In this document: positions 42,430 to 49,989 of the stretch, piece by piece | Layout: each line of letters starts with the position of its first letter | How positions within the stretch are numbered: position 1 is the first letter of the stretch | From: JBGSST01 sp041736915 | Lineage (GTDB): Bacteria; Bdellovibrionota; FAC87; UBA2466 | DNA: 56,200 nt | Assembly: GCA_041736915.1 (NCBI GenBank) | Contig: JBGSST010000241.1 | Span: 1-56,200 of the forward strand | Direction: 5' to 3' | Program-made: the position numbers and the translations under genes | The notes under the pieces: model-generated | What the model was told of the DNA's origin: nothing | The model's database searches: none | The model's input: the letters and a program-made list of their open reading frames with translations, nothing else

Positions 42430-43815
42430 CCGCGCCCGAATAAGCGAAAACGCGGTAAGAAAAAAACAGGGCGGCAGCACCCACACGATGCGGCTGCCGA
42501 ACCGATCGAGAGGGCCGCTGAGCGCCCCGGTGACGGCGGCATTCACGATGACGGCGCCTAGGCACAAGGCAAACAGACGGCGAGCGGAGGCATCGATCCG
42601 CTCCCGAAAGTAGATGTGCAGGACCAGCGACAGAGCCAGGGTTAGCAAAACGACGATTTGGGAAATTCGGTCGAATTGCGCTACCGGCAAATTTCCTTTC
42701 GCCTGTTGTGAGGTGCGAAACCGGTTTCGTACGTCATTCTTAAGCGCGTATCCGGGTCGTTTACTGGGGCGATCCTTGAGGGGGCGATTTCCCACGAAGC
42801 CAATTCCCACTTCAAAAAGCTGGTCGTAGAAATGCTTCAGTGATGCCCGTAGTTGCATGAGGGGGGCTCGACCAATCGACTTCAGCAGAAAGGGGAACTG
42901 GATCTGGGCAAACTGCCTTCGCTCTTCGAGCGTCGATACCTTGACGACCCCGTGCCGGCCCCACAAGAGCTCACCCTTTTCACGGAAACCTGGTCCGCCG
43001 ATCCGGCCCGCGTAGCGACAAACGGGGTGATGGCGGGTGGAAGCTCCGGTAGCGCACATGGCGTCTAGTTGCAGTTTGCCGGGGCCATCGTAGATCGTGC
43101 GGGCCATCAAAATGGGCAGAGTGTGAGGGGAGTTAAAACGGATTTGGCCATACAGGCCAAAATTGATGAGCACGGTGAGCAAAACCGAAGCGGCCACGCC
43201 GGCTAAGTTTCTCGAAGCGGCGGCGGCTGCCGTTACCTCCGCCGCAGGAAGTAGCCACAGCCCCGCCCCCAGTAGCGCCGATAGGAAAACCGCAATCAGT
43301 AGGTGAGTGGGATGTGCCGAGATCGCCACGACGTAAAGCACGCCGTAAGTTATACGTATCCACCGGCTACGATCCGCCCAATCAAACGCGATAAGAAACG
43401 CTAATAGGGGGACCAGCGCGGTGAAGATGTCCGGCTGAAGCATGCATGCAAACCACGGCAGTGATGTAGCCAGAATAAGCCCGGCCGCCACGAACAGGTA
43501 AGGGCGCAGATAGTGGTGGGCAAGGGTCTTTCGGCAAACCGCGTGAAGTACGAAGGCGGTGGCAAAACAGTGCGCGAAGACTAAGCCCCAGATCGAGAAC
43601 GGCGCGCTTGTGAGATAGACCAGCAAAGCGTAGGTTTGCGAACGGCCACCGTAGGTGCCGGAGTGAATCCCGTGAACGAGCTTGTTGAACGCGGAAATTC
43701 CGGGACCTACGTAGGACAAAGAGTCGTAAAAATAAAGTGGCCCGCCATTGTACCCGGCTAGGATCATCAACGCGCCCGCTACCAGCAGTATCGATCCGAA
43801 ATGTCGCAAGCCCAC
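42355..43815 (-). CDS. Polytopic membrane protein, possible GT-C glycosyltransferase
   Basis: 486 residues with about ten membrane helices. Early loop GGPLYFYDSLSYVGPGISAFNKLVHG, with aspartate and aromatic residues, is placed as in GT-C enzymes using polyprenyl-phosphate sugars, and LQPDIFTALVPLLAFLIAF follows. No family is certain. It sits next to a DPM1-like gene, which makes lipid-linked sugars, consistent with a GT-C acceptor role. GTG start 43815. Confidence 0.55.
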   Translation of the reverse strand: MGLRHFGSILLVAGALMILAGYNGGPLYFYDSLSYVGPGISAFNKLVHGIHSGTYGGRSQTYALLVYLTSAPFSIWGLVFAHCFATAFVLHAVCRKTLAHHYLRPYLFVAAGLILATSLPWFACMLQPDIFTALVPLLAFLIAFDWADRSRWIRITYGVLYVVAISAHPTHLLIAVFLSALLGAGLWLLPAAEVTAAAAASRNLAGVAASVLLTVLINFGLYGQIRFNSPHTLPILMARTIYDGPGKLQLDAMCATGASTRHHPVCRYAGRIGGPGFREKGELLWGRHGVVKVSTLEERRQFAQIQFPFLLKSIGRAPLMQLRASLKHFYDQLFEVGIGFVGNRPLKDRPSKRPGYALKNDVRNRFRTSQQAKGNLPVAQFDRISQIVVLLTLALSLVLHIYFRERIDASARRLFALCLGAVIVNAAVTGALSGPLDRFGSRIVWVLPPCFFLTAFSLIRARSKMIPAHQVARNRAEHIETVSDGV

Positions 43816-43896
43816 CCTCGACGCAGTAGGCCACCGGTTCCGTGGGGCCGAACCTCTATTTTAGCAGAGCGCGGCCGCTCTCCTTCTTTCTGGTGA

Positions 43897-44277
43897 TCAC
43901 GGCTGTGCCAGCTCGCCCACCATCATCGATCGGGTAAACATGCGTACCGTGTAGCGTACGGAACGACCTTCCACGTCTTTGAAGTGCAACGAGCTTCCGA
44001 GTTGATCCACAAAGGTCAGCCCTTCTGATTCGAGCTGCTGGCGCAGAGGCCAGTTTCCGTCGCGCTTCGTGGCCGCCAGCAGGAGACGAGGAAGCCCGTC
44101 GGGTGTTCTTTCCAAAACCCGCGCCGTCGGCCCAAACTGAATTCGGGCCGCGGCCACGGCCATTTGCCACGGACGCCCTTCCTGCTTAGCCCCCAGCAGC
44201 GCATACCGGCCAAACCAAACGATAGGAATCATCAGCAAAACGGCGAGGCCCGCATACACCCTGGGGATTTTATTCAT
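43897..44277 (-). CDS. Small membrane-anchored protein
   Basis: 126 residues; one N-terminal helix (VYAGLAVLLMIPIVWFGRYALL) followed by a ~95-residue domain (MAVAAARIQFGPTARVLERTPDGLPRLLLAATKRDGNWPLRQQLESEGLTFVDQLGSSLHFKDVEGRSVRYTVRMFTR). No family recognised. A broken relative lies at 39426-39513. Confidence 0.65.
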   Translation of the reverse strand: MNKIPRVYAGLAVLLMIPIVWFGRYALLGAKQEGRPWQMAVAAARIQFGPTARVLERTPDGLPRLLLAATKRDGNWPLRQQLESEGLTFVDQLGSSLHFKDVEGRSVRYTVRMFTRSMMVGELAQP

Positions 44278-44370
44278 GGAGGAACTGACGATACCACCGC
44301 ACAGACCGTGACGGCACGTCGGAGCAACCTGCTCAGTAACCTCGATCTACGACCTCAGGTAAAAACTTGT

Positions 44371-44883
44371 TTATCTAGAAACGATCCCAAACCGGTTAGC
44401 CAATCCAGTCAAATCGATCTTCGCCGTGTTCTGCGGCGACAGTTCGGGAGCCGGGATATTTCCGAAAAACTTCGGCGATTCACCGTAGGTTTGTTGCTGA
44501 TATCTCCAGAAGAACTGGGGCTCTCCTACCGGATTCGCATCCTGATCAAACGTAATTTCTACAACCGGTAAAAACGTTTCCGGAATAAAAACGTCGCGAG
44601 CTTTTTGCTGGGCAGGTATTTCCACCGAGGTATTCCCTAGCAGATACGTGATAGTCGTCGTGTCGCCCGTCGGCTCTTTCTTGGTAGAAATCCGTTTTAT
44701 GGACCCCTTGTTGAACTGATTCGATACTTTTGCTTTCGTAAGGGGCTTAAGCGCGGCGGTAAGCTCTTTTACACGACCCTTAATGTTTTCGATGTTTACG
44801 GTCTTCTCCGCGACTTTATTGAAATCCTCGGGCGTTTTTGGTTTCGCCGAAGGAACCTTTAACTTGCGATCGGAAACGCCCAA
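44371..44883 (-). CDS. Protein of unknown function, probably 5'-truncated
   Basis: The frame is open on the minus strand from 45057, reading QDFTTWGPLPGRIVAKRLPKNPEALIEYLNEL before this start, yet has no ATG, GTG or TTG until the TTG at 44883. The coding-like text upstream suggests the true N-terminus was lost. The visible 170 residues include a helical part (INIENIKGRVKELTAALKPL) and a beta part (TTTITYLLGNTSVEIPAQQKARDVFIPE). No family recognised; a MITE-like element lies 60-185 bp beyond the break. Confidence 0.5.
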   Translation of the reverse strand: MGVSDRKLKVPSAKPKTPEDFNKVAEKTVNIENIKGRVKELTAALKPLTKAKVSNQFNKGSIKRISTKKEPTGDTTTITYLLGNTSVEIPAQQKARDVFIPETFLPVVEITFDQDANPVGEPQFFWRYQQQTYGESPKFFGNIPAPELSPQNTAKIDLTGLANRFGIVSR

Positions 44884-45116
44884 TTCAGTTTGAAGCTCGT
44901 TCAGATACTCAATGAGAGCTTCGGGGTTCTTCGGTAGTCGCTTAGCAACGATTCTACCGGGAAGGGGCCCCCACGTTGTAAAATCCTGAATCCTAGTGGT
45001 ATGCGCTTGAGGGCCGTGACCCGAGAGAGGTGTTTGGCGCAGGAAAAACCTGTGTTTCTATATTCTTAGCGATGCCTACGGGCGGCGTGTCCATCCGCTT
45101 TTTGGCCGGAGTGGAG

Positions 45117-45242
45117 CCGCAGGTACCCGCTTCCTTTTGAACAGCCAGCTGAACCGGTTCTGTTGCCCAGGAATTAGGTCAACGCTTGAAAAAGCACTAG
45201 TTCCTGGTGAGGCTTCCAAAAGGAAGCGGGTACCTGCGGGCA
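45117..45242. mobile_element. MITE/REPIN-like element: two inverted repeat copies
   Basis: Left end CCGCAGGTACCCGCTTCC then TTTTGAA (45118-45141); right end is its inverse, AAAAGGAAGCGGGTACCTGCGG (from 45219 to 45240). Between them is a second inverted repeat, CCAGGAATTAG (45167-45177) with CTAGTTCCTGG (45197-45207). About 125 bp, no coding. The region 44884-45295 holds only this element and the open but startless frame of the neighbouring gene. Confidence 0.8.
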
Positions 45243-45295
45243 CATGGTTACGGGTCCGTGTTGAACTGATTTCGATCAAACCAATTGGGGGTTTT

Positions 45296-45763
45296 ATGAA
45301 GCGGCTATTGACTGTGTTTTTTCTTGCGCTGTGTACCAGCGCATTCGCGATCTCGGAATGCTACGTGGAGGCTCCGAATGGCAAAGTTGAGTTTACGGTA
45401 GACGAGGCCGGTTTGGTTCGTGATCTTTTCGTTCCGCCGAACTACAACTCCAACCAAGTGGGCTCGTACCAGTTCGCGACGAAGAAAGTTCGTAAGCAGT
45501 TTTATGTGGAGTATAGCGGCGAGTATTTCCCCCTAAAGGGGCACCGAGATTTCGGCCACGTCACTAGTGACCTAAAAATGAAGACGCTCTCGGGCCGGGT
45601 CGTGGGGATGGTGGACATCGCCACGAAGAAGGTCATTCACCTGATGGCTAATGGCCAGTCGCGCGTATTGGGAAGTGTTGCCGAAGGCCCCGGTTGTTCC
45701 TTCAGCGACCCGTTCAATGCGCAAAAAGTAACTGCCGCCGCGTTCCTCGTTTACTTTCGCTGA
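45296..45763 (+). CDS. Small exported protein
   Basis: 155 residues from ATG 45296 (TTGGGGGT upstream). Signal peptide RLLTVFFLALCTSAFA. Mature domain with beta strands (GKVEFTVDEAGLVRDLFVPPNYN, QFYVEYSGEYFPL) and two Cys (ECYVEA, GPGCSFSD). No family recognised. Confidence 0.68.
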   Translation: MKRLLTVFFLALCTSAFAISECYVEAPNGKVEFTVDEAGLVRDLFVPPNYNSNQVGSYQFATKKVRKQFYVEYSGEYFPLKGHRDFGHVTSDLKMKTLSGRVVGMVDIATKKVIHLMANGQSRVLGSVAEGPGCSFSDPFNAQKVTAAAFLVYFR

Positions 45764-45815
45764 ATCAACGGCGTGTGGTGGGCCACGGTGGCGCGGCCAA
45801 CCTCACGCGGAGTCT

Positions 45816-46262
45816 CTAACGCCTGATGCAGGCCACGCGGCCTTCCAGCGTGCTGTACGATTCCTTGCAGATCTTTACGTCGCGCAGGCTGTAGGCGTGA
45901 CGGACACACGCGGCCCGGCCATCGACGTACTTCGAAAAGTCCCGGCACGCGTGGATGATATCCAGCGGGCGATCGGACTCGAAGCAGGCGACTCGTCCTT
46001 TCAGGTCGCTGGAGAAATCAGTGCAGGCATGAATCTGGGCGAGCGAAAGGCGGGCCGAGATGCAGGCGATCCGCCCCTCCGCGTATTTGCTGCCGGCGCG
46101 ACAGGCGCGTACATGGTCTACCGATGAGGCGCGTCGCATGCAGGCCTCGCGCACGTACGCGTAATCCGAGAACGAGCGGCAGGCATCCACGATGGGATCG
46201 GCGCTGGCCACTCCTCCCACCACGATCGACAGAACGAACAAACCAAAGAACGAATTTTTCAT
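45816..46262 (-). CDS. Secreted Cys-repeat protein (five C-x7..10-C units)
   Basis: 148 residues from ATG 46262 (GGGAGAGA RBS). Signal peptide (FFGLFVLSIVVGGVASAD), then five repeats of ~24 residues with the plan ACrxFSxyxxGRxACxrr, for example IHACRDFSKYVDGRAACVRHAYSL and IHACTDFSSDLKGRVACFESDRPL. Each repeat has two Cys, likely one disulfide per unit. No known family. Confidence 0.78.
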   Translation of the reverse strand: MKNSFFGLFVLSIVVGGVASADPIVDACRSFSDYAYVREACMRRASSVDHVRACRAGSKYAEGRIACISARLSLAQIHACTDFSSDLKGRVACFESDRPLDIIHACRDFSKYVDGRAACVRHAYSLRDVKICKESYSTLEGRVACIRR

Positions 46263-46410
46263 GAGTCTCTCCCTTTGACTCATTCCTAACTCGTTGCGAA
46301 ACAAAGCGAAAACTCGAGCCGTTGCCAGCCCAAATAGATCTGGCGCAGTCCGTGCCTAGCGGCGCTCCGCCAATGCTCGGTTAGAGAAAATTGATTACTT
46401 AAAAGAAGAA

Positions 46411-46426
46411 TGGCGGAGAGAGAGAG
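46411..46426 (-). repeat. Left attachment-site copy of tRNA-Ser 3' end
   Basis: TGGCGGAGAGAGAGAG, identical to the 3' end (CCA side) of the tRNA-Ser gene at 48805-48820. Followed at once by GCTCTCTCTC, which forms an inverted repeat with it. The remaining gap 46263-46620 shows no coding region. Confidence 0.7.
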
Positions 46427-46540
46427 GCTCTCTCTCGCTTCGCTAAGCGGTCGTAAGATATACGGAGAGTAGTAACACCAATAACTTGCCGGGCCGCGGC
46501 TTCCATCCAGATCCACGGGCTTCCTCAAGAAGCTGCTCTA

Positions 46541-46562
46541 ACTGCTTGCAAGTGCTTGCAGC
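46541..46562 (+). repeat. Tandem TGCTTGCA repeat, left end of island
   Basis: ACTGCTTGCAAGTGCTTGCA then GC. Shares TGCTTGCAA-S-TGCTTGC with the copy at 48735-48754, same orientation. Confidence 0.65.
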
Positions 46563-46620
46563 AGAAGGCGCCCGTGCGATCTTTGGCTCGTGAATTAAGC
46601 GATGATACTCTCTGGCCGTC

Positions 46621-47394
46621 ATGACGAAACGAAAGGCGGCTCGATCCAAGAAGATACCCCGACCAAAGTCCCGTAAGAAGGGGCGTCCGCTTTTTGGTCC
46701 TCTGCACCCCTGGCGGCTATGCCCGATTGGCGAACACCGAGTGCGTGCCCACGAGCGCCAGGGCACGAAGGGAGTAAGCACTCACTGCCGTAAGAATCCT
46801 TCCCATCGCGATCAGATCTACGATCATGAGATGCACCGCATTGCCGAGGATTTTTTTTCGACGCTTACGGGACCTCCTTCCTCAGATAACCTTGGGTTTA
46901 AGACGTATGAGAACGAGTTTGACCCATTTATCCGGGGCTGGACGAAATACTGGAATGAGATCTTGCAGCCCAAAGATCCACTCGACCCAAACCTAATCAA
47001 AGCCCTCATTGCAACTGAGTCGAGCTTTAATCCGAATGCGGATACCAAGATAAAGGGTTCAGGACGGGCCCGGGGTTTGATGCAGGTTACGGAAGGTACG
47101 CGCAAGATCCTTACGGATGAGGAAGGGGAGCTGGGTGAGCATCTGCTCACTCTGTCGGATAACGATGCCTACGATCCGAACTTAAACATTGCCGCCGGTG
47201 TTCGTTGGTTGTTTCACAAACGAAAATTAACTTCGGTAAAGCTCAAGCGCGAGGCCACGTGGATGGAAGCCGCATTCGAGTACAAAAGCGTCCTGCGGAA
47301 ACCGAGAAACGCACGTGAGAAGACTCAATTTCCAATAATTAAGGCGAATTTAGAAAATTACTATAAGCAGTTAAAGGATAGCGAAGCGCAATGA
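46621..47394 (+). CDS. Lytic transglycosylase (SLT) domain protein
   Basis: 257 residues, no signal peptide. N-terminal basic stretch, then a possible metal-binding stretch (LCPIGEHRVRAHERQ...STHCRKNPSH) and from ~110 an SLT/goose-lysozyme-like domain: IKALIATESSFNPNAD with catalytic Glu, ARGLMQVTEGTR and DPNLNIAAGVRWL. A known accessory-region family. A muramidase without signal may be injected, released by lysis, or act on phage structures. Overlaps the next gene by 4 nt. Confidence 0.82.
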   Translation: MTKRKAARSKKIPRPKSRKKGRPLFGPLHPWRLCPIGEHRVRAHERQGTKGVSTHCRKNPSHRDQIYDHEMHRIAEDFFSTLTGPPSSDNLGFKTYENEFDPFIRGWTKYWNEILQPKDPLDPNLIKALIATESSFNPNADTKIKGSGRARGLMQVTEGTRKILTDEEGELGEHLLTLSDNDAYDPNLNIAAGVRWLFHKRKLTSVKLKREATWMEAAFEYKSVLRKPRNAREKTQFPIIKANLENYYKQLKDSEAQ

Positions 47395-47945
47395 GTAAAG
47401 TGCGAGTTGGTGTTCTGTTACTTACTTTAGCGTTAGCGGGAACGGCCGCTGAGAGGAAAACTGCTTTGGGGAACGCGCCCGAAGACAAAGGAGCCGCTCC
47501 GCTTCTCACTCCCGGTCTCGGTATTGTCATCAATGCCGATAGGAATAAGGATCTGAGATCGGGTATTCCGTTTCTACCAACGCCCGGTGAGCACTATTTC
47601 TACTGGCAATGTTTGAGACTGGACAAGGTGCGTTTCGGTTGCACCGGTGCGAAGCGCGCAGAGTCCGGCACGGGCTGTCGACGCGACAACTGCATTCCGG
47701 AACTGGAAGTCCATTCCGAGGGCGCCGCCTACCTGTTTATTGCTCATCAGGTCTGGTGTGTAGAAAATTACAGGGATCTCAGGGCTGAGATAAGACGTGT
47801 GCTACGTCATGAGAGAGTTGCCTGTTTCGGAGGCGAATACATCGGTGAGGATCCACCCCAGGAGAACAATGGCAAACGCTCCAGCGCTTGGTTCTTAAAG
47901 CGAATAAAAACGGCGCACGGGAAATGGGACTACTTTCCAGAGTGA
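47391..47945 (+). CDS. Exported Cys-rich protein
   Basis: 184 residues, signal peptide (VGVLLLTLALAGTAAE). Mature domain with about seven Cys (WQCLRL, FGCTG, TGCRRDNCIPE, WCVENY, ACFGGEY), so disulfide-rich. No family recognised. Translationally coupled to the SLT gene (ATGA overlap), which suggests a paired role such as immunity or partner; that is inference. Confidence 0.65.
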   Translation: MSKVRVGVLLLTLALAGTAAERKTALGNAPEDKGAAPLLTPGLGIVINADRNKDLRSGIPFLPTPGEHYFYWQCLRLDKVRFGCTGAKRAESGTGCRRDNCIPELEVHSEGAAYLFIAHQVWCVENYRDLRAEIRRVLRHERVACFGGEYIGEDPPQENNGKRSSAWFLKRIKTAHGKWDYFPE

Positions 47946-48009
47946 CGGCTTCGGGTGACATCGGGCGTACCCGTCGACAAGCCCACCTTGGGTTGATACC
48001 TACTTGCAG

Positions 48010-48177
48010 ATGAAGAGGAAGGCGGGGCGTCGGGTAGAGGCTTACCAGATTAAAGTAACGCTTCTGGGCAGTAAGCCGCCGATCTAGCGCCGTCTTCTGG
48101 TGAATTCTAAAGTTACGCTGCCGCAGCAATTTCAGCCACTGAAAGTGAACAAGGAACCGGCACGGCTGGGCCGATAA
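48010..48177 (+). pseudogene. Decayed pRiA4b ORF-3-family gene fragment
   Basis: ATG at 48010 gives RVEAYQIKVTLLGSKPPI, an amber stop at 48085, then RRLLVNSKVTLP. The family reads ..LKVTLLGSKPPIWRRLLV..LTL.., so the TAG replaces the conserved Trp (TGG to TAG). The text loses similarity after ~45 residues. The rest of the gap 47946-48197 has no other feature I can see. Confidence 0.75.
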
Positions 48178-48197
48178 ATTGTGGTCGCCCCACTTGC

Positions 48198-48482
48198 TTA
48201 GGCAGCTTTTCTCACGCGCACGTCCGCAACCAGTCCTACGGCTTCGACCATCTTGAGCACGCGGTCGATCGTTACCTTTTGAAGACTTCCAGAGAGAATC
48301 CCCGTAACCGCACTACGAGGAAGGCCGCAGCGTTGAGCAATTTCAGCGTGGGTAATCCCGTCCTTTTCAATTCGATTAAGAATGGCGGAAATCAACTGGG
48401 CCTTTATGACCGCTTCCATTCCGCGGGCAGGAGAAACCGAGAACATTTTTGCGAGTTTGGTACTGTTGGTCATTTTCTTCAT
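48198..48482 (-). CDS. XRE-family HTH antitoxin-like protein
   Basis: 94 residues. HTH at ~45-75: ITHAEIAQRCGLPRSAVTGILSGSLQKVTIDRVLKMVEAVGL, typical of the HigA/COG5606 antitoxins that pair with Gp49/RelE-type toxins. Overlaps the toxin-like gene by 4 nt (ATGA). Confidence 0.82.
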   Translation of the reverse strand: MKKMTNSTKLAKMFSVSPARGMEAVIKAQLISAILNRIEKDGITHAEIAQRCGLPRSAVTGILSGSLQKVTIDRVLKMVEAVGLVADVRVRKAA

Positions 48483-48685
48483 GTCACATCCCTCAGCCGC
48501 TTCTGGGCCATCTCAATATTGTGCTGTGGGGTCTGCTGAGTTTTTTTATGGAAGGCATGCAGGAACCAAATCGATCCCTGCCGCACAACCACGTAAATCA
48601 CCCGGTAGACACCAATTGAGCAATCTCTTTTTGGCATTGAGGAAGAACCCGAATCACGACGCATTATGTCTTGTTTATGAGACAT
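48479..48685 (-). CDS. RelE/Gp49-like toxin, N-terminally shortened
   Basis: 68 residues. The second half YRVIYVVVRQGSIWFLHAFHKKTQQTPQHNIEMAQKRLRD is the core of COG4679 phage-derived RelE-like toxins. The usual ~45-residue N-terminal part (with a basic strand before YRVIY) is absent and replaced by an unrelated MSHKQDIMRRDSG, so the toxin is probably inactivated or starts differently. Upstream of and overlapping its antitoxin-like gene. Confidence 0.65.
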   Translation of the reverse strand: MSHKQDIMRRDSGSSSMPKRDCSIGVYRVIYVVVRQGSIWFLHAFHKKTQQTPQHNIEMAQKRLRDVT

Positions 48686-48734
48686 TGGTCAACGGTGTTT
48701 TTAGCCGCGCGGTTGCTGGCGAAAGAAGCTCACA

Positions 48735-48754
48735 TTGCTTGCAACTGCTTGCGG
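48735..48754 (+). repeat. Tandem TGCTTGC repeat, right end of island
   Basis: TTGCTTGCAACTGCTTGCGG, matching the left copy at 46541-46562 over TGCTTGCAA-S-TGCTTGC. Confidence 0.65.
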
Positions 48755-48782
48755 GGAGAAAATCGAAAATCGTAAGTAGAGG

Positions 48783-48805
48783 ATTTTCTTGTGAAACAAG
48801 AAAAT
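48783..48805 (-). terminator. Hairpin following tRNA-Ser
   Basis: ATTTTCTTGT (48783-48792), GAA loop, ACAAGAAAAT (48796-48805), a perfect 10-bp stem directly at the 3' end of the tRNA on the minus strand. A-T rich with flanking T; probable terminator of the tRNA transcript. Confidence 0.55.
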
Positions 48806-48894
48806 GGCGGAGAGAGAGAGATTCGAACTCTCGAGACCCTTTCGAGTCTGCACGCGTTCCAGGCGTGTGCCTTCAACCACTCGGCCATCTCTCC
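48805..48894 (-). tRNA. tRNA-Ser (anticodon GGA)
   Basis: 90 nt with encoded CCA. Acceptor GGAGAGA pairs with TCTCTCC; D arm has GGCCGAGTGGTTGAAGGC; anticodon stem ACACGCC-T-GGA-AC-GCGTG; long variable arm (CTCGAAAGGGTCTCGAG) as in class II tRNAs; T loop GTTCGAATC. Anticodon GGA reads UCC/UCU. Site of the island insertion. Confidence 0.95.
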
Positions 48895-48930
48895 ACTAGA
48901 GGAAAACTTACGGAACAGCAGTAGTTACCA

Positions 48931-49854
48931 CTACAACCGGGACCTTCCAATCACGAAAATGTTGCCCATCGGCAGGGCCGGGGCGGCGTCTCCTAAGCCC
49001 GTGGCGTTGAAAACCCCCTGAACCGCCGACTTCAACGGCTTCGGCAACGGGGCCATCTTCGACCAGTAATTCAAAGGATAACTGTTCTTTAGGTTACCCA
49101 CGTCCACCACGTCGAACCCGTGCCGCTCCAACAGGGCCGCCAGATGGTCCTTATTGAACAGGTAGATGTGCTCGATATCGAAAATCGGCGACTTTTCGCC
49201 CAAAAGCTTGGCCTGTAGGGCGTCTACGTCGTGGGTTACGAAGTAAACCATGCCGTTCGGGGCCAGCACCTGCCGCACGTTGCCCATGAACTTCATCGGG
49301 TCGGTGATGTGGTCCAGCGTGTGGAACGAGCAAACCAGGTCGAACTTCTTGTCCGGAAACGACTTGGTCCCCTCGAAAAAGCCCGAGTAAATGCCATCGC
49401 GTACCGACGGGTGTGCCTTCTCCTTGGCCTCGCGGCTAGGCTCGGCGCCATAAACCGCGTCGAACCCGTGGGCCTTCAGCTCTTCCAGGAAAAATCCGCT
49501 GCTGCAGCCAATTTCTAAAGCCGTTCCGCCCTTACGATTCCAATGCGGGGCCAGCGGCCGCCAGTAATCACGGCGCAACACTTGGGTGTACTCGCTAAAC
49601 GTGACCGCACTGTCGGCGTAAAGCGGCTCAATCACCTCGTCGGGCAAGATCGGGTTCGAATAAACCAGCCGGCAGCCCCGGCAACGAACCAGGTTGTAAT
49701 GAAAGTGCTCGGTCATCCGGCGGGCCGAAAAGACCTGCGGCGTGAGGTCGCCATCCCCAAAAGTTTGGGGGTAAAGGGGCTTGGCCCCCGTGCCCTTTTC
49801 ACAAAAAAGGCAGTCTTTGGACTCGTACTTTAGCTCAGTCTGCATTCCGGTCAT
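48931..49854 (-). CDS. SAM-dependent methyltransferase with N-terminal Cys pairs
   Basis: 307 residues. N-terminal CLFCEKG...VRCRGCRLVYSNP forms a CxxC/CxxC zinc-ribbon-like unit. Methyltransferase motif I ALEIGCSSGFFLEELK, then FDLVCSFHTLDHITDPMKFM and VLAPNGMVYFVTHD. The type usually modifies sugars or polyketide-like substrates (C-3 methyltransferase-like). Substrate unknown. Start ATG 49854, with ATG 49845 also possible. Confidence 0.85.
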   Translation of the reverse strand: MTGMQTELKYESKDCLFCEKGTGAKPLYPQTFGDGDLTPQVFSARRMTEHFHYNLVRCRGCRLVYSNPILPDEVIEPLYADSAVTFSEYTQVLRRDYWRPLAPHWNRKGGTALEIGCSSGFFLEELKAHGFDAVYGAEPSREAKEKAHPSVRDGIYSGFFEGTKSFPDKKFDLVCSFHTLDHITDPMKFMGNVRQVLAPNGMVYFVTHDVDALQAKLLGEKSPIFDIEHIYLFNKDHLAALLERHGFDVVDVGNLKNSYPLNYWSKMAPLPKPLKSAVQGVFNATGLGDAAPALPMGNIFVIGRSRL

Positions 49855-49989
49855 CGGGCTACCTTATTCGCCCAAAGGTCCGGGATTCAAGAGGAAACGC
49901 CCTCTCGGGGCGCCCTAACCGGATTTGAATTTGACACGATGCGCAATATGCGGGAAACGGGGGCCAACACCCTAACTCTGGAGTCACTT

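Larger units (their letters stand above)
46411..48820. mobile_element. Small integrase-less island in tRNA-Ser(GGA)
   Basis: The segment lies on the 3' side of tRNA-Ser and is closed by a 16-bp copy of its 3' end, the geometry left by tyrosine-recombinase insertion. Tandem TGCTTGCAA-type repeats occur inside both ends (46541 and 48735), like integrase arm sites. Cargo: SLT muramidase, secreted Cys protein, decayed pRiA4b ORF-3, toxin-antitoxin-like pair. No integrase gene is seen, so it would need a helper or has lost it. Confidence 0.6.

Noticed and set aside
45296..46262. CRISPR array in the repeat-bearing region
   Set aside because: The repeated segments here are protein repeats (Cys units) or two inverted copies of one element, not evenly spaced direct repeats with unique spacers. 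I saw no array anywhere in the window.
46305..46410. A tRNA gene at the left end of the island
   Set aside because: Only the 16-bp 3' end of tRNA-Ser is present; no anticodon or D arm. Treated as an attachment-site copy.
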